DNA of 64,000 nucleotides, taken from assembly GCF_000774145.1 (NCBI RefSeq), contig NZ_KN322986.1, positions 496,001-560,000 on the forward strand, given 5' to 3'. Below the pieces are notes generated by a model. That model had not been told where the DNA came from. It made no database searches and saw only the letters and a list, made by a program, of their open reading frames with translations. Source of the DNA: Pseudomonas mediterranea CFBP 5447 (GTDB taxonomy: Bacteria; Pseudomonadota; Gammaproteobacteria; Pseudomonadales; Pseudomonadaceae). The position numbers and the translations under genes were made by a program. Below are positions 42,508 to 51,541 of this stretch, piece by piece (the first letter of the stretch is position 1; every line of letters starts with the position of its first letter).

Positions 42508-44409
42508 CTACAACTTGGCGTGCCGCAGGCCACCGCTGCGGGACTTGGCCATGGCCGCCAGCCGCACCGCGACGTTGGCCGCGCCATACCCGGCATAACC
42601 GTTCTTGCGCTGGATGATTTCAAAGAAGAATCGCCCCTCGAACGGTTCGGTATAGACATGGAACAGTTCACCGCCCTGGGCGTCGCGGTCGTACAACACG
42701 TTGAAATACGCCAGTTCGCTGAGGAACTCATCGTCGAAATCGAAGCGTGCCGCCAGGTCGTCGTAATAGTTGAGCGGAATATCCAGCAACGGCACGCCGG
42801 CCTCCTTGGCGCGGCTGACCTGGGCGAAGATGTCGTCACAGTCGAAGGCGATGTGATGCACGCCGGAACCGCGATAGCTCGACAGCGCATGCGAGATTGC
42901 GGTGTTGCGGTTTTCGGAAATGTTCAGGGGCAAGCGGATCGAACTGCAGCGACTGCGCAGGGCCCGGCTCTTCACCAGGCCATAAGGGTCAGGCAACACC
43001 ACTTCGTCATCGGCTTCGAAATCCAGCAGGCTCTTGTAGAACAGCACCCAGCTGTCGAGGCTGTCGGCCGGCAATGCCATCGCCATGTGGTCGATGCGCT
43101 TGAGCCCGGCCCCAATGACCGCGCCCGGTTGCAGGTTGAAATCCGTTCCATAGACGTCCGCCTCCCGGTCCACCAGGTAGATCAGGCTGCCGTCAGGTGC
43201 GCGCACCGCCGCCAGTTCCAGCTCATTGGGCCCCACCAGGCCGCGATAGGGCTGCCCCTTGTAATCCACGGCCCGCTTCAGGGCGCTGGCACTGTCTTTC
43301 ACCCGCACCGCAGTGGCGCACAGCGACGGCCCGTGAGCCTCAAAGAAACTGTGGGCGAAGGAGTACGGCTCGCAGTTGAGGATCAGGTTGATATCGCCCT
43401 GGCGCAGCAGGCTCACGTTCTTGGAGCGATGCTGGCCGGCCTTGACGAACCCCAACCGCTCCAGCCAGTGGGACAGTTTGGCGCCGAGGTTATCGTCCAC
43501 GGCGAACTCGAGAAACTCGATGCCGTCGTATTCGCTGGGCGGTGGCGGGGCAAACAATGGATCGAGGTTGGCCACCGGCTCAGCTTCCGCAGCCAGGCGC
43601 TGGCGGGTTTTCTCCTCCAGATAGAGCAATGAACGCAGGCCATCGGCGGCATTGGCCCGTGGCGGTGCGGCGCGAAAACCGTCGTTGAAGATCTCCAGCG
43701 ACAGTGGCCCGGTATAGCCGCTCTTGATGATCGGCGCCAGGAAACCCGGCAGGTCGAATTCGCCCTGCCCCGGGAAACAACGGAAATGCCGGCTCCACTC
43801 CAGCACGTCCATCGCCAGGATCGGCGCGTCGGCCATTTGCACGAAGAAAATCTTCTCGCCAGGGATCTCGGCGATGGCATTCGGGTCGCCCTTGAGGGAC
43901 AAGGTATGGAAGCTGTCGAGCAGGACACCCAGGCTGGGGTGATCGGCCTGGCGCACAAGGTTCCAGACCTGTTGATAAGTATTCACGTGCCGCCCCCAGG
44001 CCAGCGCCTCGTAACCGATGCGCAAGCCCCGCGCACCGGCTCGCTCGGCCAGCAGCCGCAGGTCATCCACCAGCATCCGCTCGTCTCCCAGGCTGTCGGC
44101 CGAGGCGTTGCTGCACACCAGCACCAGGTCGGTGCCGAGCTCCTGCATCAGGTCGAACTTGCGCTCGGCGCGCTCCAGGTTGCGGGCCAGGCGATCGCGG
44201 CGACAACCTTCGAAGTCACGAAACGGCTGGAACAACGTGATCGCGATGCCCAGGTCAGCGCACATCTGCCGGATTTCCCGAGGGCTGCCGTCGTAATAAA
44301 GCAGGTCGTTCTCGAAGATTTCCACGCCGTCGAAACCGGCGGCGGCAATGGCTTCGAGCTTTTCCGGCAGGGTACCGCTCAAGGATACGGTGGCAATGGA
44401 ACGCTGCAT
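42508..44409 (-). CDS. quiC: Bifunctional 3-dehydroshikimate dehydratase QuiC (sugar isomerase-like plus HPPD-like)
   Basis: A 633-residue fusion. Residues 1 to about 280 are a xylose-isomerase-like TIM barrel with likely metal ligands (FDGVEIFEND, GYEALAWGRH, VLLDSFHTLS, LSLEIFNDGF), which dehydrates 3-dehydroshikimate to protocatechuate. The second half is a vicinal-oxygen-chelate domain like 4-hydroxyphenylpyruvate dioxygenase, with His in RIDHMAMAL and VHHIAFDCDD and a Glu in GRFFFEIIQR, whose role in such fusions is less clear. ATG 44409 is chosen for MQRSIATVSLSG. It is divergent from the MFS gene of the cluster. Confidence 0.92.
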   Translation of the reverse strand: MQRSIATVSLSGTLPEKLEAIAAAGFDGVEIFENDLLYYDGSPREIRQMCADLGIAITLFQPFRDFEGCRRDRLARNLERAERKFDLMQELGTDLVLVCSNASADSLGDERMLVDDLRLLAERAGARGLRIGYEALAWGRHVNTYQQVWNLVRQADHPSLGVLLDSFHTLSLKGDPNAIAEIPGEKIFFVQMADAPILAMDVLEWSRHFRCFPGQGEFDLPGFLAPIIKSGYTGPLSLEIFNDGFRAAPPRANAADGLRSLLYLEEKTRQRLAAEAEPVANLDPLFAPPPPSEYDGIEFLEFAVDDNLGAKLSHWLERLGFVKAGQHRSKNVSLLRQGDINLILNCEPYSFAHSFFEAHGPSLCATAVRVKDSASALKRAVDYKGQPYRGLVGPNELELAAVRAPDGSLIYLVDREADVYGTDFNLQPGAVIGAGLKRIDHMAMALPADSLDSWVLFYKSLLDFEADDEVVLPDPYGLVKSRALRSRCSSIRLPLNISENRNTAISHALSSYRGSGVHHIAFDCDDIFAQVSRAKEAGVPLLDIPLNYYDDLAARFDFDDEFLSELAYFNVLYDRDAQGGELFHVYTEPFEGRFFFEIIQRKNGYAGYGAANVAVRLAAMAKSRSGGLRHAKL

Positions 44410-44681
44410 GGGTTCGGCTCCCGGGACAGGCATCGGCTACAGAAGATTCGCCGCTTTTGAAAGAGTGAACAGATTATTGAGGCGCCAATGCCTTTCAGCA
44501 ATTTAATATGTACCACCCAGTTAGTTTTATGGGCGATTATCGAACAAAATGCCCTGGAGCGAATTGACGACTTTTCGTCCACTGCGCACCATCGGTCCCA
44601 CATTGCTGCAGGCGCAGAACGCCGGCAGCAATGGATGAAACCCAGACCACCCCATAAGAATTTCAAAAACGGGTACACCCT

Positions 44682-46019
44682 ATGAATCCTTCCCAAAGTT
44701 CCCCCTTGAGCCCAGGCATGGGCGTCACGACCGGCGGCATCGGCGACAAGATCCGCGGCGCCCTGGCCGTGGGCAAGACCCGTTGGGGCATGCTCGCACT
44801 GGTGTTTTTCGCCACGACGCTGAACTACATCGACCGCGCCGCCCTGGGCGTGATGCAGCCCATCCTTGCCAAGGAAATGAGCTGGACGGCGATGGATTAC
44901 GCCAACATCAACTTCTGGTTCCAGGTCGGCTATGCGGTCGGCTTCATATTGCAGGGCCGGTTGATCGACCGGATCGGCGTCAAGCGTGTGTTCTTCTTCG
45001 CCGTGCTGCTCTGGAGCCTGGCGACCGGCGCCCATGGCCTGGCGACTTCCGCGGCGGGCTTCATGGTCTGCCGTTTCATCCTGGGCCTCACCGAAGCCGC
45101 CAACTACCCCGCCTGTGTGAAGACCACCCGGCTGTGGTTCCCGGCGGGCGAACGAGCCGTGGCCACCGGTATCTTCAACGCCGGGACCAACGTTGGCGCG
45201 ATGTTCACGCCCATGCTGCTGCCGCTGATCCTGCAAGTGTGGGGCTGGCAGGCGGCATTCCTGTGCATGGCGGCATTGGGCGGGGTCTGGTTGCTGTTCT
45301 GGGGCCTGAAATACTTCAATCCGGAAGACCACCCCAGCGTCAAACAGTCGGAACTGGACTACATCCAACGTGAGAGCGAACCGGAACAGGTTCGCGTGCC
45401 GTTCTCCCGCATCCTGCGCATGCGCGGCACTTGGGCGTTCGCCCTGGCCTACTCGATCACGGCGCCAGTGTTCTGGTTCTACCTCTACTGGCTGCCACCG
45501 TTCTTGAACCAGCAATACAGCCTGGGCATCAATGTAACCCAGATGGGCATCCCGCTGATCATCATCTACCTCACCGCCGACTTCGGCAGCGTGGGCGGCG
45601 GCATCCTCTCTTCGTTCCTGATCGGTCGCGGGCTGAACCCGATCAAGGCACGACTGGTCTCCATGCTGCTGTTCGCCTGCTGCATCGTCGGCGTGATCAT
45701 GGCCGCCGGCGCCAGCAACCTGTGGATGGCGGTGTTCGCCATTTCCCTGGCCATCGGCGCACACCAGGCCTGGACCGCCAACATCTGGAGTCTGGTGATG
45801 GACTACACGCCCAAGCACATGATGAGCACGGTGTTCGGCTTCGGCGGCATGTGCGCGGCCATCGGAGGGATGTTCATGACCCAACTGGTGGGACACATCC
45901 TGACAGTGACCCATAACAACTACACCGTGTTGTTCACCCTGATCCCGGCGATGTACTTCACGGCCCTGATCTGGCTGTACTTCATGGCACCGCGCAAGAT
46001 TCCGACGCTGGAGAGTTGA
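44682..46019 (+). CDS. MFS transporter of the quinate cluster
   Basis: A 445-residue twelve-helix transporter of the anion:cation symporter group (LNYIDRAALGVMQPILAKEM, GRLIDRIGVKRVFFFAV, LGLTEAANYPACVKTTRLWF). The group imports organic acids such as glucarate, phthalate or quinate. Beside aroQ, the dehydrogenase and quiC, a quinate/shikimate importer is the natural reading, as for PA0241. Divergent from quiC over a 272-base spacer that must hold the promoters; I did not find a clear operator there. Confidence 0.9.
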   Translation: MNPSQSSPLSPGMGVTTGGIGDKIRGALAVGKTRWGMLALVFFATTLNYIDRAALGVMQPILAKEMSWTAMDYANINFWFQVGYAVGFILQGRLIDRIGVKRVFFFAVLLWSLATGAHGLATSAAGFMVCRFILGLTEAANYPACVKTTRLWFPAGERAVATGIFNAGTNVGAMFTPMLLPLILQVWGWQAAFLCMAALGGVWLLFWGLKYFNPEDHPSVKQSELDYIQRESEPEQVRVPFSRILRMRGTWAFALAYSITAPVFWFYLYWLPPFLNQQYSLGINVTQMGIPLIIIYLTADFGSVGGGILSSFLIGRGLNPIKARLVSMLLFACCIVGVIMAAGASNLWMAVFAISLAIGAHQAWTANIWSLVMDYTPKHMMSTVFGFGGMCAAIGGMFMTQLVGHILTVTHNNYTVLFTLIPAMYFTALIWLYFMAPRKIPTLES

Positions 46020-46035
46020 TACGCCTTCAACCACC

Positions 46036-46130
46036 TGTGGCGAGGGAGCTTGCTCCCGCTGGGTCGCGAAGCGGCCCCCGGCTTCTGGCGATTGCTGCGC
46101 AATCGAGCGGGAGCAAGCTCCCTCGCCACA
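46036..46130. repeat. Long REP-type inverted repeat, GTGGCGAGGG family
   Basis: Outer arms TGTGGCGAGGGAGCTTGCTC and inverted copy, with a changed inner hairpin (GGATTGCTGCGCAATC-like). It separates the convergent MFS and DMT genes. Confidence 0.9.
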
Positions 46131-46149
46131 GAGGTCCGGGCACGACCAG

Positions 46150-47028
46150 TCATTTGCGCCGCTGCTGCCACGCAGCGGCCAACCCACTGAGACAGATCAG
46201 CACGATACCCAGCACCGTGGTCAGGGTCGGCGTGTGGTTGAACAGCAGCCACCCCAGCAAGCCGGCGAACACGATCTGGCAATAGCTGAAGGGCGCCAGC
46301 AGCGCCGGGGCGGCGACGCGGAAGGCCTGGGTCAGCATCAGGTGCGCCGTCATTCCACAAGCGCCCAACGCCAGCATCATCGCCCCGTGCAACAGGCTCG
46401 GCACCTGCCAGAAGAACGGCACCAATGCGCTCATCACCAACGTGTTGCACAGGCCGGCGAAGAAATTGCTGGTGGTCGGGCTGTCAACTTCGCTGAGCTT
46501 GCGCGTGAGCAACTGATAGAAACAGAAGAACAGCGCCGAACAGAACGGCAACAGCACGGCCGGTGTGAACAGGTCTCCGCCAGGATGGACGATGATCAAC
46601 ACCCCGATGAAGCCGAAGATCACCGCCACCCATTGACCGCGTGTCACCCGCTCGCCCAGCAGCGGCACCGACAACGCCGTGACCAGCACCGGGGCCAGGA
46701 AGTTGACCGCCGTCGCCTCGGCCAATGGGATGTACAACAGCGACGTGGTGAAAAACAGACTGGTGCCCAGCAGGCACAATGCCCGCGCCAACTGCCACAA
46801 CGGGCGCTTCGTACGCAGCACCCGCAACCCCGAGCGCGGCAGGAAAATGCCCGCCATCAGCAGGGTATGCACCACATAACGGGCCCACACCACCATGATG
46901 ATTGGATAGAAACCCGAGAGGTATTTCGACAGCGCGTCGTGGCTGGAAAACAGGAACGTCGCGAAGACAATCAGCAGGATGCCCTTGAAGGCCTGATTGA
47001 CACCGGAAAGCGGGGTGCTGACGGTCAT
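46150..47028 (-). CDS. DMT/EamA-family transporter
   Basis: A 292-residue protein with ten hydrophobic helices in two EamA repeats (for example LLIVFATFLFSSHDALSKYLSGF and, in the second half, LLGWLLFNHTPTLTTVLGIVLI). EamA proteins export amino acids, metabolites or drugs; the substrate is unknown. It starts 46 bases after the IclR gene on the same strand and is probably controlled by it. ATG 47028 gives the natural N-terminus. Confidence 0.88.
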   Translation of the reverse strand: MTVSTPLSGVNQAFKGILLIVFATFLFSSHDALSKYLSGFYPIIMVVWARYVVHTLLMAGIFLPRSGLRVLRTKRPLWQLARALCLLGTSLFFTTSLLYIPLAEATAVNFLAPVLVTALSVPLLGERVTRGQWVAVIFGFIGVLIIVHPGGDLFTPAVLLPFCSALFFCFYQLLTRKLSEVDSPTTSNFFAGLCNTLVMSALVPFFWQVPSLLHGAMMLALGACGMTAHLMLTQAFRVAAPALLAPFSYCQIVFAGLLGWLLFNHTPTLTTVLGIVLICLSGLAAAWQQRRK

Positions 47029-47074
47029 GGAGTGATCCTGGGTGACGTAATTTAGGGGCCAATCTCTGCTTGTG

Positions 47075-47851
47075 TCAGCTGAATAACTCCGACGCCTGGC
47101 TCGCTTGCGACAATTCCTCAGCAAACGCCAGCAAGGTCGGGGCCAATTCATGCAACCGCACCCGCGTCATCCGTGCGCTGGGTCCGGCAACGCTGAGTAC
47201 ACCGACGACCCGGTCGTCCAGCGGGTGTCGCACCACGGCGGCGATGGCCGAGGTGCCGACCGCCGAGCTTTCCTCGACACAGGCATACCCTTGCTCGCGA
47301 GCCGCCCGCAGGTATTCGAGCAGTTCATGGTTATTATGGGGCGCGTTTGGCCCCACATCCGCGGGCACCTGCGCAGCCTGGCGCTCGACCAGCGCCAGCG
47401 CCTCGGCATCGCTCATGCATGCCAGCCAGGCATGGCCCGACGCCGTATAGAACAACGGCGTCTCGCGGCCCATGTCCGGGTCGTAGCGCAAACCGGACCG
47501 CGCGCCCTGGGACTTGGCGATCCAGGTCTGGCGATCCCCTTCGATCACTCCCAGGCGCACCAGCTCACCGGTTTCCCGGGCCAGACGGTCCAGCACCGGC
47601 TGCACAATGTCGGCGCCGCTGCGCGAGAGATAGCGAAACCCCAGGGCGACCAGCCGGGTGGACACGTGATAACGCAGGTTCTCGGGATTCTGGCGCACGT
47701 AGCCCAGGCGCATCAGTTCGGCAAGCAATCGGTGGGTGGCACTCTTGGGGATCTGCAGTTGCTCGGCCAGCCCTTGGAGCGGCCAGCCGCGAGGTTCGCT
47801 GGCGAGACTTTCCAGCACATCGAAAACCCGCTCAATTTGACTTCCAGCCAT
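47075..47851 (-). CDS. IclR-family regulator
   Basis: A 258-residue regulator with a winged helix (IERVFDVLESLASEPRGWPLQGLAEQLQIPKSATHRLLAELMRLGYV) and the IclR effector domain (TGELVRLGVIEGDRQTWIAKSQG, YTASGHAWLACMSD, RVVGVLSVAGPSARMT). IclR proteins often control aromatic-acid catabolism such as the quinate/protocatechuate pathway (PcaR, PobR types). Its direct neighbours are the DMT transporter downstream and the quinate cluster beyond, so a link to that pathway is possible but not shown. Confidence 0.9.
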   Translation of the reverse strand: MAGSQIERVFDVLESLASEPRGWPLQGLAEQLQIPKSATHRLLAELMRLGYVRQNPENLRYHVSTRLVALGFRYLSRSGADIVQPVLDRLARETGELVRLGVIEGDRQTWIAKSQGARSGLRYDPDMGRETPLFYTASGHAWLACMSDAEALALVERQAAQVPADVGPNAPHNNHELLEYLRAAREQGYACVEESSAVGTSAIAAVVRHPLDDRVVGVLSVAGPSARMTRVRLHELAPTLLAFAEELSQASQASELFS

Positions 47852-48036
47852 GGGACCCCGATGCGATGTTATCGATTCCAGAATTTTGAAAGTCTAATGC
47901 AGATTCTGGAACCAAGTACACTTTCATCGGCAGATGCTGTCTCTTGTGGGAGCTTATGTCAGAAAGCTGTTAGTAAACTGGCGTCATTCCCACTCAACGG
48001 CAACACTGTCCACACGGTCAATCAGAGGACTCCCAC

Positions 48037-48924
48037 ATGCTATGGAAAAAAGGTCGCCGCAGTGACAACGTGGTGGACGCCCGTGGCGATGGTGACGGCG
48101 GCGGTGGCGGGATGCGCTTTGGTGGGGGCAAGGGACTGAGCCTGACGGCCATTCTGTTGATCGTCGGCATCGGCTGGATCACCGGCCAGGATCCGATGCA
48201 GATCCTCGGGCAACTCGCCGGGCAGATGGATCAGTCCGCACCGACTTCTTCTCAAACCCGCCAGGCACCACCGGCCAACGATGAACAGGCCGAGTTCGTG
48301 CGTTCGATCCTTGGTGATACCGAAGACACCTGGGGCCAGGTCTTCCAGCAGGCCGGACGCCAGTACCAGCAACCCAAACTGGTGCTGTTCAGCGGTCGGG
48401 TCAACTCGGCGTGCGGCCTCGCTTCTTCGGCAACCGGGCCGTTCTACTGCCCGGCGGATCGGCAGGTCTACCTGGACATGAGCTTCTTCAAGGAGATGTC
48501 CCAGCGCTTCTCCGCCGCCGGAGACTTCGCCCAAGCCTATGTCATCGCCCATGAAGTCGGCCACCACGTGCAGACGTTGCTCGGTGTGTCGGCAAAAATC
48601 CAGGAGGCTCGCCAGCAAGGCCGGCAGATGGAAGGCGACGGCGGGCTGCTGGTGCGTCAGGAATTGCAGGCCGATTGCCTGGCCGGCGTCTGGGCCAACC
48701 ATGCGCAGAAGCGCCTGAACTGGCTGGAGCCCGGAGACGTCGAAGAAGCCTTGAACGCCGCCAACGCCATCGGTGACGACCGCTTGCAGCAGCAAGGCCA
48801 GGGGCGCGTGGTGCCGGACTCCTTTACCCACGGCACCTCAGCGCAACGGGTGCGCTGGTTCAAGGCCGGGTTTACCCAGGGCCAGGTCAGCCAATGCGAC
48901 ACCTTCGCGGCGAAAAACCTGTAG
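48037..48924 (+). CDS. ypfJ: YpfJ-family neutral zinc metallopeptidase
   Basis: A 295-residue protein of the YpfJ family. It opens with a basic, Gly-rich cytoplasmic stretch (RRSDNVVDARGDGDGGGGGMRF), then a membrane helix (LSLTAILLIVGIGWITG), then the putative protease domain in the periplasm with the zinc motif HEVGHHVQ near residue 170. Conserved CGLASSATGPFYCPADRQVYLD and QADCLAGVWANH support the family. Physiological substrate unknown. The next gene starts at the base after its stop codon. Confidence 0.92.
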   Translation: MLWKKGRRSDNVVDARGDGDGGGGGMRFGGGKGLSLTAILLIVGIGWITGQDPMQILGQLAGQMDQSAPTSSQTRQAPPANDEQAEFVRSILGDTEDTWGQVFQQAGRQYQQPKLVLFSGRVNSACGLASSATGPFYCPADRQVYLDMSFFKEMSQRFSAAGDFAQAYVIAHEVGHHVQTLLGVSAKIQEARQQGRQMEGDGGLLVRQELQADCLAGVWANHAQKRLNWLEPGDVEEALNAANAIGDDRLQQQGQGRVVPDSFTHGTSAQRVRWFKAGFTQGQVSQCDTFAAKNL

Positions 48925-49872
48925 ATGAAATGGGCCACAGCGATCGCACTGGTGCTGTGCAGCCTCTTTGCCCAGGCTGACGAGCACGCGGTGAACACGG
49001 TGGCGCAGGGGCGGTTGCAGCTCAAGGGCGGCAGCATGGTCGTCGGCGTCAGCCCGCCCCCGGCGTCTATCCAGCGCGTGCTGATCATCCTCCATGGGCG
49101 GCTGCGCAATGCCGATACCTACTTGCACAACGCCGAGAAAGCCGCCGGCCAGGCCGGACAACTGGCTACCACGCTGATCATCGCCCCGCAGTTTCTCAAC
49201 GAACAGGACATCGCCCGTCATCAACTCCCCAATGAACTGTTGCGCTGGCAAGGCAACGACTGGATGGCCGGCGGCTTATCCACCGGACCGAGTCCGGTCA
49301 GTTCCTACCAAGTGCTCGACGACATCGTTGCGCGGGTCAGCGATCGGCAGCAGTTTCCCGACGTGAAGGAAATCGTCATCGCCGGTCACTCCGGCGGCGC
49401 CCAGGTGGTCCAGCGGTATGCCCTGCTCGCCCATGGGCAGTACCGGATCGCCCCGCGCTTCGTCATCGCCAACCCGTCCTCCTATGCCTATTTCGATGCA
49501 CAGCGGCCCATGGCCTTCGACCCTACTGGTTGCCCCGGTTTCAACCGCTGGAAATACGGTCTGCTCAACCTTCCCGCCTATGCCGCCGGGCAGACAGCCG
49601 CCCAACTGGAAGAGAACTACATCAAGCGCGACATCACCTACCTGCTCGGGCAACAGGACGTCGACCCGGAGCACCCGGCGCTGGATAAAAGCTGCGAGGC
49701 GCAGACCCAGGGACCGTATCGGTTGCTGCGCGGGCATTTCTTCTTCGATTATCTAACCCGACGCCACCCCGAGGGGCTGAACCAGCGGTTGATCGAAGTG
49801 CCCGGCGTGGGGCATGACGGGGATGGGATGTTCAATTCGCCTGAGGGGCTGAAGGCCTTGTTTGGGCAGTAA
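48925..49872 (+). CDS. Exported alpha/beta hydrolase
   Basis: A 315-residue protein with signal peptide MKWATAIALVLCSLFAQA. The nucleophile elbow is IAGHSGGAQVVQRYALL (Ser in GHSGG), the catalytic His is likely in VPGVGHDGDGMFNS near the C-terminus, and RVLIILHGRLRNADTYLH shows the oxyanion strand. Overall it resembles esterase-like alpha/beta hydrolases of unknown substrate in the periplasm. There is no gap and no Shine-Dalgarno between it and the metallopeptidase gene, implying coupled translation. Confidence 0.85.
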   Translation: MKWATAIALVLCSLFAQADEHAVNTVAQGRLQLKGGSMVVGVSPPPASIQRVLIILHGRLRNADTYLHNAEKAAGQAGQLATTLIIAPQFLNEQDIARHQLPNELLRWQGNDWMAGGLSTGPSPVSSYQVLDDIVARVSDRQQFPDVKEIVIAGHSGGAQVVQRYALLAHGQYRIAPRFVIANPSSYAYFDAQRPMAFDPTGCPGFNRWKYGLLNLPAYAAGQTAAQLEENYIKRDITYLLGQQDVDPEHPALDKSCEAQTQGPYRLLRGHFFFDYLTRRHPEGLNQRLIEVPGVGHDGDGMFNSPEGLKALFGQ

Positions 49873-49874
49873 AG

Positions 49875-49965
49875 GCCTCATCGCGAGCAGGCTCGCTCCC
49901 ACAAGCGAACGCTGATCTTGTAACCGACACCGATCTACTGTGGGAGCGAGCCTGCTCGCGATAGC
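49875..49965. repeat. REP/REPIN pair
   Basis: Inverted copies of ATCGCGAGCAGGCTCGCTCC with a spacer, right after the hydrolase stop and before the convergent HAD gene. Confidence 0.9.
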
Positions 49966-49987
49966 GATTGACCTGCCAACCTGTTTC

Positions 49988-50581
49988 TCAAGCCGAAATC
50001 ATCCGCCGCAACTCGCCACAATCCCGGGCATGCCAATCCGTCAGCTCCGGCCACGGATTGTCCGGCAGGTTCACCAGCACGGTCCGCGCACCCGCCGCAC
50101 GACCACAGTCCAGGTCAAAGCGATAATCGCCGACCATGACCATGTCCGCAGGCGCCACGCTCCAGGCTTCGGCCAGTTTCAACAGGCCACCCGGGTGCGG
50201 CTTGGGCGGCGCTTCGTCACGGCCCAGCACGTCCTCCACGGCGAAACAATCGGCCAGGCCAATGGCCTCGAGTGTCACATGGGCCAGTTCCCGGGCGTTG
50301 CGGGTCAGGATCCCCAAGCGATAGCCACGCCCGGCCAGCTCACGTACCAACTCGACCGCACCCGGCGCCGGTTTGGAGCCCAGCGCCAGGTCCCGCTCGT
50401 GCTCCAGCAGCCAGGCATGCTTGGCCGCGGCTTCATCCGCCGGCAAGGCCGCCAGGTGGGTCAGGATGTCGTCTTCGGCCGGAATCGCCAGGGCCACCCG
50501 GATGGCCGCGAAATCATGCACGGCAATGGTCAGCGTGCCATCCATGTCGAAGACCCAGTGCCGTACATCCGCCAGGCTCAT
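49988..50581 (-). CDS. HAD-family hydrolase (phosphatase)
   Basis: A 197-residue HAD-superfamily protein: motif I FDMDGTLT, motif II near LGILTRNA, and the C-terminal PKPHPGGLLKLAE with MVGDYRFDLDCGRAAG (Lys and Asp motifs). A small helical cap follows motif I. It likely removes phosphate from a small metabolite, for example a sugar phosphate or phosphoglycolate-type compound; substrate unknown. ATG 50581 overlaps the tesB stop (ATGA), so translation is coupled. Overhanging in-frame starts upstream are inside tesB. Confidence 0.88.
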   Translation of the reverse strand: MSLADVRHWVFDMDGTLTIAVHDFAAIRVALAIPAEDDILTHLAALPADEAAAKHAWLLEHERDLALGSKPAPGAVELVRELAGRGYRLGILTRNARELAHVTLEAIGLADCFAVEDVLGRDEAPPKPHPGGLLKLAEAWSVAPADMVMVGDYRFDLDCGRAAGARTVLVNLPDNPWPELTDWHARDCGELRRMISA

Positions 50582-51447
50582 GCCCAGTCCTTGCGATGCC
50601 GGATCAGGCCTTCCTGGGTCACCGAGGCCACCAGTTGCCCGGCGCGATTGAACACGCTGCCACGGGAAAATCCCCGGGAGTTGCCAGCCCAAGGGCTGTC
50701 CATGGCGTAGAGCAACCAGTCATCGGCACGCAGGTCGGCATGAAACCACAAGGCGTGGTCGAGGCTGGCGACCTGCATGTCCTTCTGCCAGACCGATTTG
50801 CCATGGGGCAGCATCGACGTGGTCAGCAGGCCGAAGTCCGAAGCGTAGGCCAGCAGGTATTTGTGCAATGCCGGCGAATCCGCCAGGGCGCCATCGGCGC
50901 GGAACCACACGTATTTGATCGGATCGGCCGGCTGCGGGTTGTACGGGTCTTTTTCCGTGACCGGGCGTACCTCGATCGGCTTGGGGCACAGCAGTTTTTC
51001 CCGCATGTGCTCGGGCAACAGGTGCGCCCGCTGCTGGGTCAGCTCCAGTTCGGAGGGCAGATTTTCCGGGCCGACGACCTGGGGCATGGTGCTCTGGTGC
51101 TCGAAGCCCTGTTCGTCGTACTGGAACGACGCACTGCAGGTGAAGATCGGATTACCTTTCTGGATCGCCGTGACCCGGCGGGTGCTGAAGCTGCCGCCGT
51201 CGCGTACCCGGTCCACCTGGTAGACCACAGGCAACGCCGCGTCGCCCGGACGCAGGAAATAGCCATGCATCGAATGCACATGGCGCGCCTCTTCCATGGT
51301 CTGGCTGGCCGCCGACAACGACTGGCCCAGCACCTGGCCGCCGAACAACTGGCGGAACCCGAGGTCCTGGCTGCGACCGCGGAACAGGTTTTCTTCGATC
51401 GGCTCCAGGGTCAGCAGGTCGACCAGATCTTCCAACACGTGGCTCAT
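50578..51447 (-). CDS. tesB: Acyl-CoA thioesterase II
   Basis: A 289-residue double-hotdog enzyme that cleaves medium- and long-chain acyl-CoA. The second hotdog carries HALWFHADLRADDWLLYAMDSPWAGNSRGFSRG and TQEGLIRHRK, matching the Asp/Ser(Thr)/Gln triad of E. coli TesB; the first has FRGRSQDLGFRQLFGGQVLGQSLSAAS. Length is normal. It lies between a GNAT gene upstream and the HAD gene it overlaps. Confidence 0.95.
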   Translation of the reverse strand: MSHVLEDLVDLLTLEPIEENLFRGRSQDLGFRQLFGGQVLGQSLSAASQTMEEARHVHSMHGYFLRPGDAALPVVYQVDRVRDGGSFSTRRVTAIQKGNPIFTCSASFQYDEQGFEHQSTMPQVVGPENLPSELELTQQRAHLLPEHMREKLLCPKPIEVRPVTEKDPYNPQPADPIKYVWFRADGALADSPALHKYLLAYASDFGLLTTSMLPHGKSVWQKDMQVASLDHALWFHADLRADDWLLYAMDSPWAGNSRGFSRGSVFNRAGQLVASVTQEGLIRHRKDWA

Positions 51448-51541
51448 TCAGACTTCCTCACACAGCACACCGCGCAGTCTGCGCTGCGACGGTGGATCAA
51501 TTGTCGCCCGTTCTGGCGGGCAGTGTAGACGTCCGTGTCGG

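Noticed and set aside
44410..44681. Operator for the TetR regulator in the quiC/MFS spacer
   Set aside because: No perfect inverted repeat of TetR size stood out to the eye.
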